A stretch of 64,000 bases of DNA from Dehalococcoidia bacterium. Its GTDB lineage: Bacteria; Chloroflexota; Dehalococcoidia; DSTF01; JACRBR01. The DNA is taken from NCBI GenBank assembly GCA_021731085.1, contig JAKFYB010000018.1, positions 62,001 to 126,000 on the forward strand, in the 5' to 3' direction. Numbering within the stretch: the first letter of the stretch is position 1; each line of letters begins with the position of its first letter. A program made the translations under genes and the position numbers. This document shows, in pieces, positions 24,705-33,163 of the stretch. The notes beneath the pieces are model-generated. The model made no database searches and had not been told where the DNA came from. It saw nothing but the letters and a program-made list of their open reading frames with translations.

Positions 24705-25601
24705 CTAGCCAATGCTCCAGCGCAACTCCGTCCGCGCGACCATCGCGCCGCCCGGCTCCACAACCGACATTCCGGTATCCGCCACGCCACGCGCAGCCAT
24801 GTTGAACGCGTCCGGCGCGCATGTCTGTGGCTCGACACAGAACCCGCGATCTGACTGCGTGTACACGACCGCATGTCGACAATTCTCACTCGACGTCATC
24901 GTCAGCAGAATATCGCCCCACCGAATCTCCATCGGTTGTCGAACGCCCACGTAGAAGTCGTCCAGCTGCCGCCCCTCGATCCCCGGACACTCCCCAAGAT
25001 CAGCATCGCCGGAAGGCGCGTTGACTGCGCCTGTCGGAATGAGGTCTGCTTTCGAGTCGTAGTGCCCTGCAGCCGCGACGCGCACACGGGGAACGGTGCC
25101 GGCTCGTACATCGCGCCGAAACCAGGGGTGCCATCCCACACCGGCGGGGATTGATTCCGTGCCCTCGTTCTGCACAGTCAGCGCCAATTGCGCGCCGTTT
25201 TCTAGAACCCGGATTTCGTGCGACAACCGCGAGGGAAACGGCCACTCCACGCTCGACGTAAGTGTTACCTCCAACCGGCACGAAACCTCGCCGACATACA
25301 CGGCCTTCCAAGGCACATAGACGCCCCGCCCATGAATCGAGTGTACGCCGTCATTCGACGGCAGCTCATAAAACGTACCCTGCCACTCGAACCGCGCGCC
25401 ATCGATGCGCCCTGGCCACGGCGTCATCGGGTAGCAGCCCCACAGCAGGGGTTCGTCGAGGAGCGTCTGCAAGTCGTCGGGTGCCACGAGTAGCGGCAAC
25501 CAGGCATCACCATCGAGGATCTCGATCTGTACGATGCGGCCGCCCGCTTCCGGCGCGATGAGCACCCGCGTTCGACCGGCCGTCAGTGAAATCGTGTCCA
25601 T
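24705..25601 (-). CDS. Aldose 1-epimerase family protein
   Basis: 298 residues of the galactose-mutarotase-like fold. It interconverts anomers of sugars or sugar phosphates in the cytosol. Visible: PMTPWPGRIDGARFEWQG (substrate-binding Arg), SIHGRGVYVPWKA (first catalytic His region) and AGVGWHPWFRRDV (second His). The usual catalytic Glu is likely the E of VEPQTCAPDAFN near the C-terminus. ATG 25601 has no strong Shine-Dalgarno. A tRNA-Gln gene lies just upstream on the same strand. The substrate cannot be fixed. Confidence 0.85.
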   Translation of the reverse strand: MDTISLTAGRTRVLIAPEAGGRIVQIEILDGDAWLPLLVAPDDLQTLLDEPLLWGCYPMTPWPGRIDGARFEWQGTFYELPSNDGVHSIHGRGVYVPWKAVYVGEVSCRLEVTLTSSVEWPFPSRLSHEIRVLENGAQLALTVQNEGTESIPAGVGWHPWFRRDVRAGTVPRVRVAAAGHYDSKADLIPTGAVNAPSGDADLGECPGIEGRQLDDFYVGVRQPMEIRWGDILLTMTSSENCRHAVVYTQSDRGFCVEPQTCAPDAFNMAARGVADTGMSVVEPGGAMVARTELRWSIG

Positions 25602-25624
25602 TCGTGGCTCAGTGGAGAAGTGGT

Positions 25625-25694
25625 TGGCGGACTAGGATTCGAACCTAGATTCACGGCTTCAAAGGCCGCTGTCCTACCATTGAACGATCCGCCA
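25625..25694 (-). tRNA. tRNA-Gln (anticodon TTG)
   Basis: On the minus strand TGGCGGA...TCCGCCA forms a 7-bp acceptor stem. The D-arm is GTTC-AATGGTA-GGAC, the anticodon arm GCGGC-CTTTGAA-GCCGT places TTG at positions 34-36, and the T-arm is CTAGG-TTCGAAT-CCTAG. All four stems pair. The 3' CCA is not encoded; ACC follows instead. Confidence 0.95.
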
Positions 25695-25707
25695 GCAGCA
25701 CCCAATG

Positions 25708-25763
25708 GTAGCGCAGCCGTAGCGCCAGCCGGAGCGCAGCCGGAGCGCAGCCGGAGCGCAACC
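25708..25763. repeat. Short tandem repeat, GCCGGAGCGCA unit
   Basis: About four imperfect then perfect copies of an 11-base unit (GTAGCGCAGCC, GTAGCGCCAGCC, GGAGCGCAGCC repeated). It lies just beyond the tRNA gene, in a non-coding stretch. Confidence 0.75.
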
Positions 25764-25847
25764 GATTGCCCGAAGGCACGGCTCGATCAATAGTGTTCCG
25801 GCGTGCGCGGTGGCGCGCGCACGACATAGGGGAGTTCTGGAGGGATT

Positions 25848-27005
25848 ATGCCATCATTCGCGCTCACCGTTGAGACCGTATTCGGCGACGGCTGCATCGC
25901 CGAGCTAGGTCAGCGGGCCAAGGCCAAGGGCTACAAGCATGCGCTCATCGTCACGGACCCCGGCATCAAGGCCGCCGGCATCCTTGACTCGATCATGGCG
26001 TCGCTGGACGAACAGGGCGTCGCCCACAGCGTCTACGACAATGTCACGCCGAACCCGACAGTTGCCGAGGTAGACGGCGGCGCAAAGGCGATGAATGACG
26101 GCGACGCGGACTTCGTTATCGGAGTAGGCGGTGGTAGCGCCATCGACGCCGCAAAGGGCATCGCTGTGTTCAGCGCAATGGGCGGCGAGTCATCTAAGAC
26201 CTACCTGTTCGGCGCCGGCACGGTCCCATTCCCGAACCAGATGAAGCCGCTGTTCGCCGTCCCGACGACATGCGGTACTGGCAGCGAGATCTCGCCCGCC
26301 GCCGTCATCACCGACCCGGACACGCACTACAAGCACCTGATGCTCAACTGTACGCCGCACATTGCCTTCCTGGACCCCAACCTCGTAGCCAAGATGCCGC
26401 CACCGATCACCGCCGCCACCGGCATGGACGCGCTCACCCACGCCATCGAGGCGTACGTGAACCCCGGCAATACGCCCTTCACGCGCATGTTCGCGACGCG
26501 CGCCATCCAACAGATCAGCTCGAACCTGCGCCAGGCAGTGAACGGCCCCGACCGGCCCTCCGCCCTCCGCAACATGCTCTACGCCGCTGACATCGCTGGC
26601 CAGTCGATGTCGCAGGGCCTCGGCCAGGTGCACGGCCTCTCGCACGTCGTCAGTGGTCGTCTAGGCACGCCGCATGGCGTGGCGAACGCCATCCTTCTGT
26701 CACAGGTGATGGAGTTCCACAACGACTTCCTGTCGCCGCAGCTCTCCGAGATCGCGCCGCTCATGGGCATCAACGCACACGGTATGGACGCGAAGAAGGC
26801 CGCAAAGGAAGTCGTCACCCAGATCCGCGCCCTGCGAGACGAGATCAAGATCCCGTCGAAGCTCAGCGACCCAAGCGTCGGCATGTCGGAGTCCGACGTC
26901 GCGCAGTTCGTCGAGGACGCCCAGAAGTCGCAGGGCGTGTTCATCGCCGCTCCGCGCGCGGCATCGGCCGAAGACCTCGCGGCTATCTACAAGAGCGCAC
27001 TGTAG
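25848..27005 (+). CDS. Iron-containing alcohol dehydrogenase
   Basis: 385 residues of the group III (Fe-type) alcohol dehydrogenase family. It oxidises or reduces alcohols/aldehydes with NAD(P). Visible: nucleotide-binding IGVGGGSAIDAAKGIAV, PTTCGTGSEISPAAV, and the metal-binding block GMDALTHAIEAYVNPG and GLSHVVSGRLGTPHGVANAIL with the expected Asp and three His. The length and motif order match the family. ATG 25848 follows GGAGGGATT, an excellent ribosome-binding site. A 15-bp hairpin terminator lies just downstream. Substrate specificity cannot be read. Confidence 0.92.
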   Translation: MPSFALTVETVFGDGCIAELGQRAKAKGYKHALIVTDPGIKAAGILDSIMASLDEQGVAHSVYDNVTPNPTVAEVDGGAKAMNDGDADFVIGVGGGSAIDAAKGIAVFSAMGGESSKTYLFGAGTVPFPNQMKPLFAVPTTCGTGSEISPAAVITDPDTHYKHLMLNCTPHIAFLDPNLVAKMPPPITAATGMDALTHAIEAYVNPGNTPFTRMFATRAIQQISSNLRQAVNGPDRPSALRNMLYAADIAGQSMSQGLGQVHGLSHVVSGRLGTPHGVANAILLSQVMEFHNDFLSPQLSEIAPLMGINAHGMDAKKAAKEVVTQIRALRDEIKIPSKLSDPSVGMSESDVAQFVEDAQKSQGVFIAAPRAASAEDLAAIYKSAL

Positions 27006-27022
27006 GACACTACCGTTAACGA

Positions 27023-27058
27023 GCGTGAAGGCGCGGCGTGATGGCCGCGCCTTCACGC
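27023..27058 (+). terminator. 15-bp terminator-like hairpin after the alcohol dehydrogenase
   Basis: GCGTGAAGGCGCGGC-GTGATG-GCCGCGCCTTCACGC, perfect 15-bp stem. The tail is not U-rich. Confidence 0.6.
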
Positions 27059-27112
27059 TGTCTCGCGCAGTCGCTATCATCAGTTCAAACCCACCACGCA
27101 TGGAGGCACACG

Positions 27113-27634
27113 TTGGCGCGCAAATTGTTTGAAGTCCGCGATTCTCCGATCCACGGTAAGGGAGTCTTCGCCATCCGCCCCATCCCCCGCGGCACGACGA
27201 TCGTCGAGTACACCGGCGAGCGCATCTCCTGGGACGAAGCAGACCGACGCGAAGAAGAGAAGGACGACGGCGATACCCACACGATGCTCTTCACCGTGAG
27301 CAAAAAGGTCGTCATCGACGCGACCCGGCGCGGCAGCGACGCGCGCTATGTGAACCACTCGTGCTGGGGTAATTGCCGCACCTTCATCGATAAAGATCGC
27401 GTGTACATCGAGTCGCGCCGGAACATCCAGCCGGAAGAGGAACTCTTCTACGACTACAAACTCTCGATGGACGGCGCGAAGATCACGAAGAAACTAAGGA
27501 AGGCGTACGCCTGCCGCTGCGGCTCGTCCAAGTGCCGCGGCACGCTCTTGTTCGAACCCAAGCAACGCGCGAAGAAGCCAACGGCCAGCGCTGTGGCTGA
27601 ACGGCCGAAGGCAGCAAGGGCGGCGAAGAAATAA
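27113..27634 (+). CDS. SET domain protein (putative lysine methyltransferase)
   Basis: 173 residues. It carries a SET domain of the small, free-standing bacterial type: HGKGVFAIRPIPRGTTIVEYTGE, DARYVNHSCWGNC (the NHSC motif binding S-adenosylmethionine), EEELFYDYK, and a post-SET-like CRCGSSKCRGTLL zinc motif. SET enzymes methylate lysines; bacterial ones are often acquired and can act on ribosomal or histone-like proteins. The C-terminal tail is Lys/Ala-rich. I chose TTG 27113 because GGAGG is six bases upstream and the conserved RKLFEVRDS starts immediately after; the longer track ORF has no homology. Target unknown. Confidence 0.87.
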   Translation: MARKLFEVRDSPIHGKGVFAIRPIPRGTTIVEYTGERISWDEADRREEEKDDGDTHTMLFTVSKKVVIDATRRGSDARYVNHSCWGNCRTFIDKDRVYIESRRNIQPEEELFYDYKLSMDGAKITKKLRKAYACRCGSSKCRGTLLFEPKQRAKKPTASAVAERPKAARAAKK

Positions 27635-27669
27635 CTGTGTCGACGTGAGGACGCTTGCGCCGGTCACGC

Positions 27670-27698
27670 TTGTTCGCCCTCCAATTCGAATCTACACT
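27670..27698 (+). promoter_or_regulatory. Promoter for a leaderless transcript
   Basis: TTGTTC, 17-bp spacer, TACACT. The predicted transcription start coincides with the GTG at 27705, so the downstream gene is probably translated from a leaderless mRNA. Confidence 0.45.
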
Positions 27699-27704
27699 GA
27701 CACC

Positions 27705-28154
27705 GTGAACGTGGATTATGGCATCGACCTGGACGAAGTCCGGCGCGTCATCGATGGCGCTGAGGTGCTCGTCATCCGATTCTCCGTCACTGACCGCCGC
27801 CTCCTGATCGACTCACGCTCGAATGAACACGCAGGCCCAATGATCCGCGTCGTGCCGCCCGCACAGTCCGCCGAGGAACGCTTCCGCGCGATCAAGGTGC
27901 TACGCCCGCGCTTCCGCGTCCCACAGCGCGTCGTCACGTTCCACTGGCCGCGCCACGCCCGCGCGATGTCCGAGGCCGGCGTTTGGGATCACCTCGTCCG
28001 CCGCCTCGTCGCCTGCGGCATCGAGAACACCGGTGAGTGCGACGACGCCTATGCCGAACTGCTCCGCGAAGAACACGCAGTCGAGGCGCGCGCCATCGTC
28101 GGCGGCGAGGGATTTCAGACGGTCTGGCCGGCAGGAGTTGCCGCCGATGAGTGA
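27705..28154 (+). CDS. Conserved hypothetical protein
   Basis: 149 residues if started at GTG 27705. No signal peptide, membrane segment or known motif. It is Arg-rich and mixed alpha/beta, with segments like [34 protein letters not shown] and a central [21 protein letters not shown]-type helix-forming region. The track start at 27645 lacks a ribosome-binding site, whereas 27705 fits a leaderless transcript. The gene overlaps the threonine aldolase start by eight bases, suggesting an operon. Function unknown. Confidence 0.6.
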   Translation: MNVDYGIDLDEVRRVIDGAEVLVIRFSVTDRRLLIDSRSNEHAGPMIRVVPPAQSAEERFRAIKVLRPRFRVPQRVVTFHWPRHARAMSEAGVWDHLVRRLVACGIENTGECDDAYAELLREEHAVEARAIVGGEGFQTVWPAGVAADE

Positions 28155-29184
28155 CCGCATACTCGACTTGCGCAGCGACACCGTCACCGTGCCGTCCGCC
28201 GAAATGCGCCGCGCGATGTACGAGGCGGAGGTCGGCGACGACGTCTTCGGCGAAGATCCAACCGTGCGCCGTCTCGAGGAGATGGCTGCTGAGGTCACCG
28301 GCAAAGAAGCAGCGTTGTTCGTGTCGAGTGGGTCGATGGGCAACCTCATCGCATTGCTCTCCCACTGCCAGCGCGCCGACGAGGCGATCTGTGGCAGCGA
28401 GGCCCACGTCCTGCACTACGAGGTCGGCGGCGCAGGCGGCGTCGCCTCCGTCACACTGCGCGCGGCCCGAAATGACGCACGCGGCCGCCTGGATCCCGCC
28501 GAGGTGGAGTCCCTAATCCGCGGCGAGAACGTGCACACGCCACGCACGTCACTCCTCATGCTCGAAAACACGCACAACCGCTGCTCCGGCGCGGTCATCT
28601 CGGTCGAGGACACGCAGCAGCTGTGCGACCTCGCCCATCAGCACGGCGTGGCCGTACACATCGACGGCGCCCGCATCTTCAATGCGGCGCTCGCGCTAGG
28701 CGTACCTCTAGCCGACGTCGCGGGGACTGCGGATTCGGTGGGCTTTTGCCTCTCGAAAGGGCTCGGTGCACCCGTCGGCTCGCTCGTCTGCGGCGACGGT
28801 GCCTTCATCTCCAGCGCCCGAAAGAATCGCAAGATGCTGGGCGGTGGAATGCGGCAAGCAGGCATCATCGCCGCAGCCGGTGTCTGGGCCCTCCAGAACA
28901 TGGTCGAGCGCATGGCGGAGGATCACGCGAACGCAAAAGTTCTTGCCTACGGTCTCGCCGAGATTCCCACGATCGACCTCCAACCCGACACGATCGAGAC
29001 GAACATCGTCATCTTCCGCACCAGCGATGCCGTCGGCTACGCGCGAGCGCTGAAGGCCAGCGGCGTCCTCTGTACGATGCCCGGTCCCGACCGCCTCCGC
29101 ATGGTTACCCACTACGGGATCGAACGGGCGGACATCGACACGGTGCTCGTACGCGCCCGCGGTGCCGCGTTGGCCGCCGTATGA
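28147..29184 (+). CDS. ltaE: Threonine aldolase family, PLP-dependent
   Basis: 345 residues. The enzyme cleaves threonine or allo-threonine to glycine and acetaldehyde using pyridoxal phosphate in the cytosol. The start [24 protein letters not shown] is the canonical opening. The PLP lysine lies in [18 protein letters not shown], and the aspartate of the cofactor-ring contact in [13 protein letters not shown]. All key residues are visible. ATG 28147 overlaps the upstream gene, and its stop overlaps the following lipoprotein gene (ATGA), giving a coupled cluster of three genes. Confidence 0.92.
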   Translation: MSDRILDLRSDTVTVPSAEMRRAMYEAEVGDDVFGEDPTVRRLEEMAAEVTGKEAALFVSSGSMGNLIALLSHCQRADEAICGSEAHVLHYEVGGAGGVASVTLRAARNDARGRLDPAEVESLIRGENVHTPRTSLLMLENTHNRCSGAVISVEDTQQLCDLAHQHGVAVHIDGARIFNAALALGVPLADVAGTADSVGFCLSKGLGAPVGSLVCGDGAFISSARKNRKMLGGGMRQAGIIAAAGVWALQNMVERMAEDHANAKVLAYGLAEIPTIDLQPDTIETNIVIFRTSDAVGYARALKASGVLCTMPGPDRLRMVTHYGIERADIDTVLVRARGAALAAV

Positions 29185-30005
29185 CGAGCCAGGGCAAAGG
29201 ACAAACAGCAAAGGGCAGAGGGATTCGGGCTACAGCTTTGCTCTTTGGCCTTGGCTCTCTGCTATTCTTCGCCGCATGCTCTCAGCTCGAAGAGCCCGAC
29301 ACACGCGACATCGTCGAGAACATCCCCTTCGCCGCCGGCGACGAACTAACGTACACGCTGAAGGACGGCGACGAGGTCATCGGTACGACGATACTCTCCG
29401 TTGAAGACGGCGTCGACGGCGCCTTGGTGCTCACGCAGCGATCATCCGACGACGAAGGCAACGTCGACGAGGCGTCTGTCGAAGTGGAAGCGGACACGCT
29501 GAAGCCCATTCGCGGCACCCGCAGCATCCTCGACGACGTGCAGCGCAACGTCGGCGAGTCCTGCTACCAGATCGAGGGCGAGAATCGCTGCGACGATGAA
29601 GATCTCGACCCGAGCGAGTGCGACGCCGGCATCGTCGTCCGCATCGAGGAACAGGTGTTCGAGCCACCGGACGAAGAAGAGCCGAGCATCCCGCGCCGCG
29701 CGCCACTCTGTGTGCCCGAACACGCGTACGACAACGACACATCGCTCTTCATCTGGCGCACGATCGCCTTTGAGGAGGATTATCTCGCCAATTACAAGAC
29801 GGTGCTAACGGGCACCCGCCGCATCCAGACCGTCCGCATCGAAGTCGTCGGACGCACGACCGAGACGCCCATCGGCGAGCGCGACGCCTGGATCGTCGTC
29901 ATCGCCGCCGACGGTAAACAGCAGCGCGCCTGGTTCAGCACAGACGACGATCACGTCATGCTCGCCTACCAGAATGAAGGCTTCACCTTCGAACTACAGG
30001 ACTGA
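29181..30005 (+). CDS. Hypothetical lipoprotein (DUF3108-like)
   Basis: 274 residues. The signal [20 protein letters not shown] ends in a lipobox, so the protein should be lipid-anchored outside the membrane. The mature part is beta-rich and acidic ([48 protein letters not shown]), similar in style to DUF3108-like envelope proteins, with a cysteine pair in [22 protein letters not shown]. Function unknown. ATG 29181 overlaps the threonine-aldolase stop codon. A palindromic repeat follows at 30018. Confidence 0.7.
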   Translation: MTSQGKGQTAKGRGIRATALLFGLGSLLFFAACSQLEEPDTRDIVENIPFAAGDELTYTLKDGDEVIGTTILSVEDGVDGALVLTQRSSDDEGNVDEASVEVEADTLKPIRGTRSILDDVQRNVGESCYQIEGENRCDDEDLDPSECDAGIVVRIEEQVFEPPDEEEPSIPRRAPLCVPEHAYDNDTSLFIWRTIAFEEDYLANYKTVLTGTRRIQTVRIEVVGRTTETPIGERDAWIVVIAADGKQQRAWFSTDDDHVMLAYQNEGFTFELQD

Positions 30006-30017
30006 TGGAGACAACCC

Positions 30018-30039
30018 TAGCGCGGGCCTTCAGCCCGCG
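30018..30039. repeat. Palindromic repeat GTAGCGCGGGC family, copy 4
   Basis: TAGCGCGGGC-CTTC-AGCCCGCG, closely matching copies 1-3 and 5. Confidence 0.75.
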
Positions 30040-30081
30040 TGTGTTACTCGCGACCAATCACCAATCTCGAATCACCACAAC

Positions 30082-30333
30082 CTAGCCAAGCTTTATCGCC
30101 AGGCACGTCGTCGTCCGCTGCACCCCGTCCGCCTGCTGCAGCCCCTCCGTGATCGCGTTGCCCAGCTTGTCGAGGTCATCCGCCTCCAGCTGCACGATGA
30201 CATCGAACGGCCCCGTCACCGTATCGACCGCCGTCACCCGCGCGTCCCCATGCGAAAGCTTCTTGATCGCATCACAAACCGCCCGCGCCTTGCCGACCTC
30301 CGCCTCGATAAGCACATATCCTCGCACGGCCAT
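30082..30333 (-). CDS. Free-standing Lrp/AsnC ligand-binding (RAM) domain protein
   Basis: 83 residues matching the RAM domain alone, without the helix-turn-helix of Lrp/AsnC regulators: GYVLIEAEVGKARAVCDAIKKL, VTAVDTVTGPFDVIVQLEAD and GVQRTTTCLAIKL. These domains oligomerise and bind amino acids; free-standing forms may act as effector-binding regulators by association with full-length Lrp proteins. The sequence is complete with ATG 30333. A terminator hairpin for clpC lies between this gene and the chaperone. Confidence 0.87.
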   Translation of the reverse strand: MAVRGYVLIEAEVGKARAVCDAIKKLSHGDARVTAVDTVTGPFDVIVQLEADDLDKLGNAITEGLQQADGVQRTTTCLAIKLG

Positions 30334-30400
30334 AGCATGCCTCCTCGGTTTCTAATGTAATTGGTCATCAGAGTAACGCCGAAGTCCTTGGCTGAGTAGG

Positions 30401-30433
30401 AAAACGAAAAGGCCCTCGATTGATCGAGGGCCT
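30401..30433 (-). terminator. Intrinsic terminator of clpC
   Basis: Minus strand AGGCCCTCGA-TCAA-TCGAGGGCCT then TTTCGTTTTCC: a 10-bp perfect stem with a U-tract, downstream of the clpC stop. Confidence 0.85.
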
Positions 30434-30459
30434 CTTGTATCAAGGTCGGCCATTGGTGG

Positions 30460-32943
30460 CTACGTAAGCGCGGGCTCTTCCGCCGGTTCCGGCGTGCGCT
30501 TGTCCATGACGATGTCCTCGCCCTGGATGTCGATCAGCACCGTATCGCCCGGCGCAAACCGCTCCTGTAGAAGCGCCTCCGACAGCCGGTCCTCAAGCTC
30601 GTTCTGGATCACGCGGCGCAGCGGCCGCGCGCCGAACACCATGTCGTAACCCTTCTCGCCGAGCCAGTCCTTCGCCGCGTCCGTCATCTCCATCGACAGG
30701 CCCTTGAGAAGCAACTGCTTGTCCAGCTCTCGGAGCTGCAGGTCGACGATCTTGCGGATGTCCGGCTTCGTCAGCGCGTGGAACACCACCTGGCTGTCGA
30801 TGCGGTTCAGGAATTCCGGCCGGAAGACGCGCTTCAGCTCTTCCTCGACCTTGCCCTTCATCTTCGTGTACTGGTCGTCGGCCGTCTTCGCCTCGTCCTT
30901 CTTCACCGCGAAGCCCAGACCGGAGTCCTTGCGGATCAGGTCCGAACCGACGTTGCTCGTCATGATGATGATCGTGTTCCGGAAGTCCACCTTGCGGCCC
31001 TTCGCGTCGGTCAGGTGGCCGTCGTCGAAGATCTGCAGCAGCATGTTGAACACGTCCGGGTGCGCTTTCTCGATCTCGTCGAGCAGAATCAGGCAGTACG
31101 ACTTGCGCCGCACCATGTCCGTGAGTTGACCACCGTCGTCGTAGCCGATGTATCCCGGAGGCGCCCCGACCAGCCGCGAAAGGTTGTGCTTCTCCATGAA
31201 CTCGCTCATATCGATGCGGATCATGTTGTCTTCGCTGCCGAACATGAACTCCGAGAGCACGCGCGGAAGGTACGTCTTGCCGACGCCGGTTGGCCCGAGG
31301 AACATGAAGACGCCGATTGGGCGCTTCGGGTCCTTCAAGCCGGCACGGCTCCGGCGAACGGACTTCGCGATCGCCGTGACAGCGTCGTCCTGGCCGATCA
31401 CCTTGCCGTGCAGGGCCTCCTCCATCTGGAGCAGCCGCTGCGACTCTTCGGTGTTGATACGCGCGACGGGGATGCCCGTCCACATGCTCACGACATCAGC
31501 GATATCGTCCTCGGTCACCGTCGGCTTGTCGGTGTCGCGCTCGACCTCGATGCCCTGTTCCAGCGACTCGATCTTCTCCTGCAGTTTCACCTCGCGGTCG
31601 CGAAGCTCGGCGGCGTACTCGTACTGCTGCGACGAGATCGCCGCATCCTTCTCGCGGCGCAGCGACTCGAGGCCCTTGGCCGCTTCCTTGAGGGAGGGCG
31701 GTGTGGCCGAGCGCCGGATGCGCACGCGGCTCGAAGCCTCATCGATGAGGTCGATCGCCTTGTCTGGCAAGAAGCGGTCGGAGACGTAGCGCGATGCAAG
31801 CTCCGCGGACGCGACGAGCGCTTCCTCGCTGATGATCAGCTTGTGGTGCTCCTCGTACTTCTCCTTGATGCCCTTGAGTATCTCGATCGTCTCTTCGACG
31901 CTCGGCTCCTCGACCATCACCGGCTGGAAGCGGCGCTCAAGCGCGGCATCGCGCTCGATGTGCTTGCGGAACTCATCGAGCGTCGTCGCGCCGATGCACT
32001 GCAGTTCGCCCCGCGCGAGGGATGGTTTGAGGATGTTCGCCGCATCGACAGCGCCTTCGGCCGCACCTGCACCGACGAGCATGTGCAGCTCATCGACGAA
32101 GAGCACGCAGTTGCCGCTGCTCTTGATCTCTTCGATGACCTTCTTGAGGCGCTCCTCGAACTCACCACGGTACTTCGTCCCCGCGACGAGCGAGCCGATG
32201 TCCAGCGTAAGCAAGCGCTTGCCCTGCAGTGTCTCCGGCACGTCGCCGCTGATGATGCGGTGCGCCAGCCCCTCGGCGATGGCCGTCTTGCCAACGCCTG
32301 GCTCACCAATAAGGACGGGGTTGTTCTTGGTTCGCCGGGACAGAATCTGCACGACGCGTTCGATCTCTTTCGAGCGGCCGATGACGGGGTCGAGCTTGCC
32401 GGCCCGCGCGGCCTGCGTGAGGTCCATGCCGAGTTGGTCGACGGTTGGTGTTCGTGTCGATGACCGCGCGCCCGCGCCGGCCGCCTGCCCCTGTGGCATG
32501 CTCTGGCTCAGAATCCGCGTCGTCTCTGCCCGAACGCGCTCGAGGTTCACGCCAAGGCTCTCGAGGACGCCGGCAGCAATGCCCTCACCCTCGCGGACGA
32601 GGCCGAGGAGCAGGTGTTCGGTGCCAATGTAGTGGTGGTTCAGCCGGCGCGCCTCGTCGACCGCCAGCTCGATGACCTTCTTGGCGCGCGGCGTCAGGCC
32701 GATCTCGCCGAGCACGGCGCGGTCGCCGCGGCCGATGATGAACTCTACGGCCGAGCGAACCTTGTTGAGCTCGACGCCCAGGTTCGCCAGCACCTTGGCG
32801 GCCACGCCGTCGCCCTCGCGGACGAGGCCGAGCAGCAAGTGCTCCGTGCCGATGTAATTGTGGTTGAAGCGCTGGGCTTCTTCCTGAGCCAGTGTCAGGA
32901 CACGGCGCGCTCTTTCTGTGAATTTGTCGAACCTGTCAGCCAT
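30460..32943 (-). CDS. clpC: ClpC-type AAA+ unfoldase (Clp protease ATP-binding subunit)
   Basis: 827 residues. It unfolds and threads proteins into ClpP, and serves in general proteolysis and stress. Domains: two Clp_N repeats (residues ~1-145, [32 protein letters not shown] twice), AAA1 with Walker A GEPGVGKT (~217), a UVR-like linker ([21 protein letters not shown]) and AAA2 with GPTGVGKT (~558) followed by the arginine-finger region. The ClpP-binding loop region and C-terminal D2-small domain are present ([22 protein letters not shown]). ATG 32943 matches the classic [13 protein letters not shown] start. No mcsA/mcsB/ctsR neighbours; the upstream divergent interval is unremarkable. Confidence 0.95.
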   Translation of the reverse strand: MADRFDKFTERARRVLTLAQEEAQRFNHNYIGTEHLLLGLVREGDGVAAKVLANLGVELNKVRSAVEFIIGRGDRAVLGEIGLTPRAKKVIELAVDEARRLNHHYIGTEHLLLGLVREGEGIAAGVLESLGVNLERVRAETTRILSQSMPQGQAAGAGARSSTRTPTVDQLGMDLTQAARAGKLDPVIGRSKEIERVVQILSRRTKNNPVLIGEPGVGKTAIAEGLAHRIISGDVPETLQGKRLLTLDIGSLVAGTKYRGEFEERLKKVIEEIKSSGNCVLFVDELHMLVGAGAAEGAVDAANILKPSLARGELQCIGATTLDEFRKHIERDAALERRFQPVMVEEPSVEETIEILKGIKEKYEEHHKLIISEEALVASAELASRYVSDRFLPDKAIDLIDEASSRVRIRRSATPPSLKEAAKGLESLRREKDAAISSQQYEYAAELRDREVKLQEKIESLEQGIEVERDTDKPTVTEDDIADVVSMWTGIPVARINTEESQRLLQMEEALHGKVIGQDDAVTAIAKSVRRSRAGLKDPKRPIGVFMFLGPTGVGKTYLPRVLSEFMFGSEDNMIRIDMSEFMEKHNLSRLVGAPPGYIGYDDGGQLTDMVRRKSYCLILLDEIEKAHPDVFNMLLQIFDDGHLTDAKGRKVDFRNTIIIMTSNVGSDLIRKDSGLGFAVKKDEAKTADDQYTKMKGKVEEELKRVFRPEFLNRIDSQVVFHALTKPDIRKIVDLQLRELDKQLLLKGLSMEMTDAAKDWLGEKGYDMVFGARPLRRVIQNELEDRLSEALLQERFAPGDTVLIDIQGEDIVMDKRTPEPAEEPALT

Positions 32944-33015
32944 CCCGCGCTCCGTTCCAAGAATTGATAACGTTGTATAACCAATCTAGCATAAACGCTT
33001 CTGCGGAGTCCAGTA

Positions 33016-33044
33016 GGGCCCCCGCGTATAAACGCCAGGGGCCC
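33016..33044. terminator. Hairpin between clpC and the S1 protein gene
   Basis: GGGCCCC-C-GCGT-ATAA-ACGC-CA-GGGGCCC, a long imperfect stem. It follows the S1 protein gene on the minus strand; no U-tract, so the terminator role is tentative. Confidence 0.45.
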
Positions 33045-33163
33045 GTTAATTTCTGTCGTCGGGTGCGCGTCGGTGCGACTCGAGCGGCGTTCCCCCTGAT
33101 TTCCTACGCGGACGATCCTACGTCCGGACTACTTGCAGTGTCGCAACAACGGCAGCGCGTTGT

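Noticed and set aside
25708-25763. CRISPR array
   Set aside because: The tandem unit is 11 bases without spacers, so it is a simple tandem repeat. No other repeat-spacer structure was seen.
30778-32463. 561-residue plus-strand ORF antisense to clpC
   Set aside because: Long because clpC has strong codon bias; no signal, no homology; clpC is unambiguous on the other strand.
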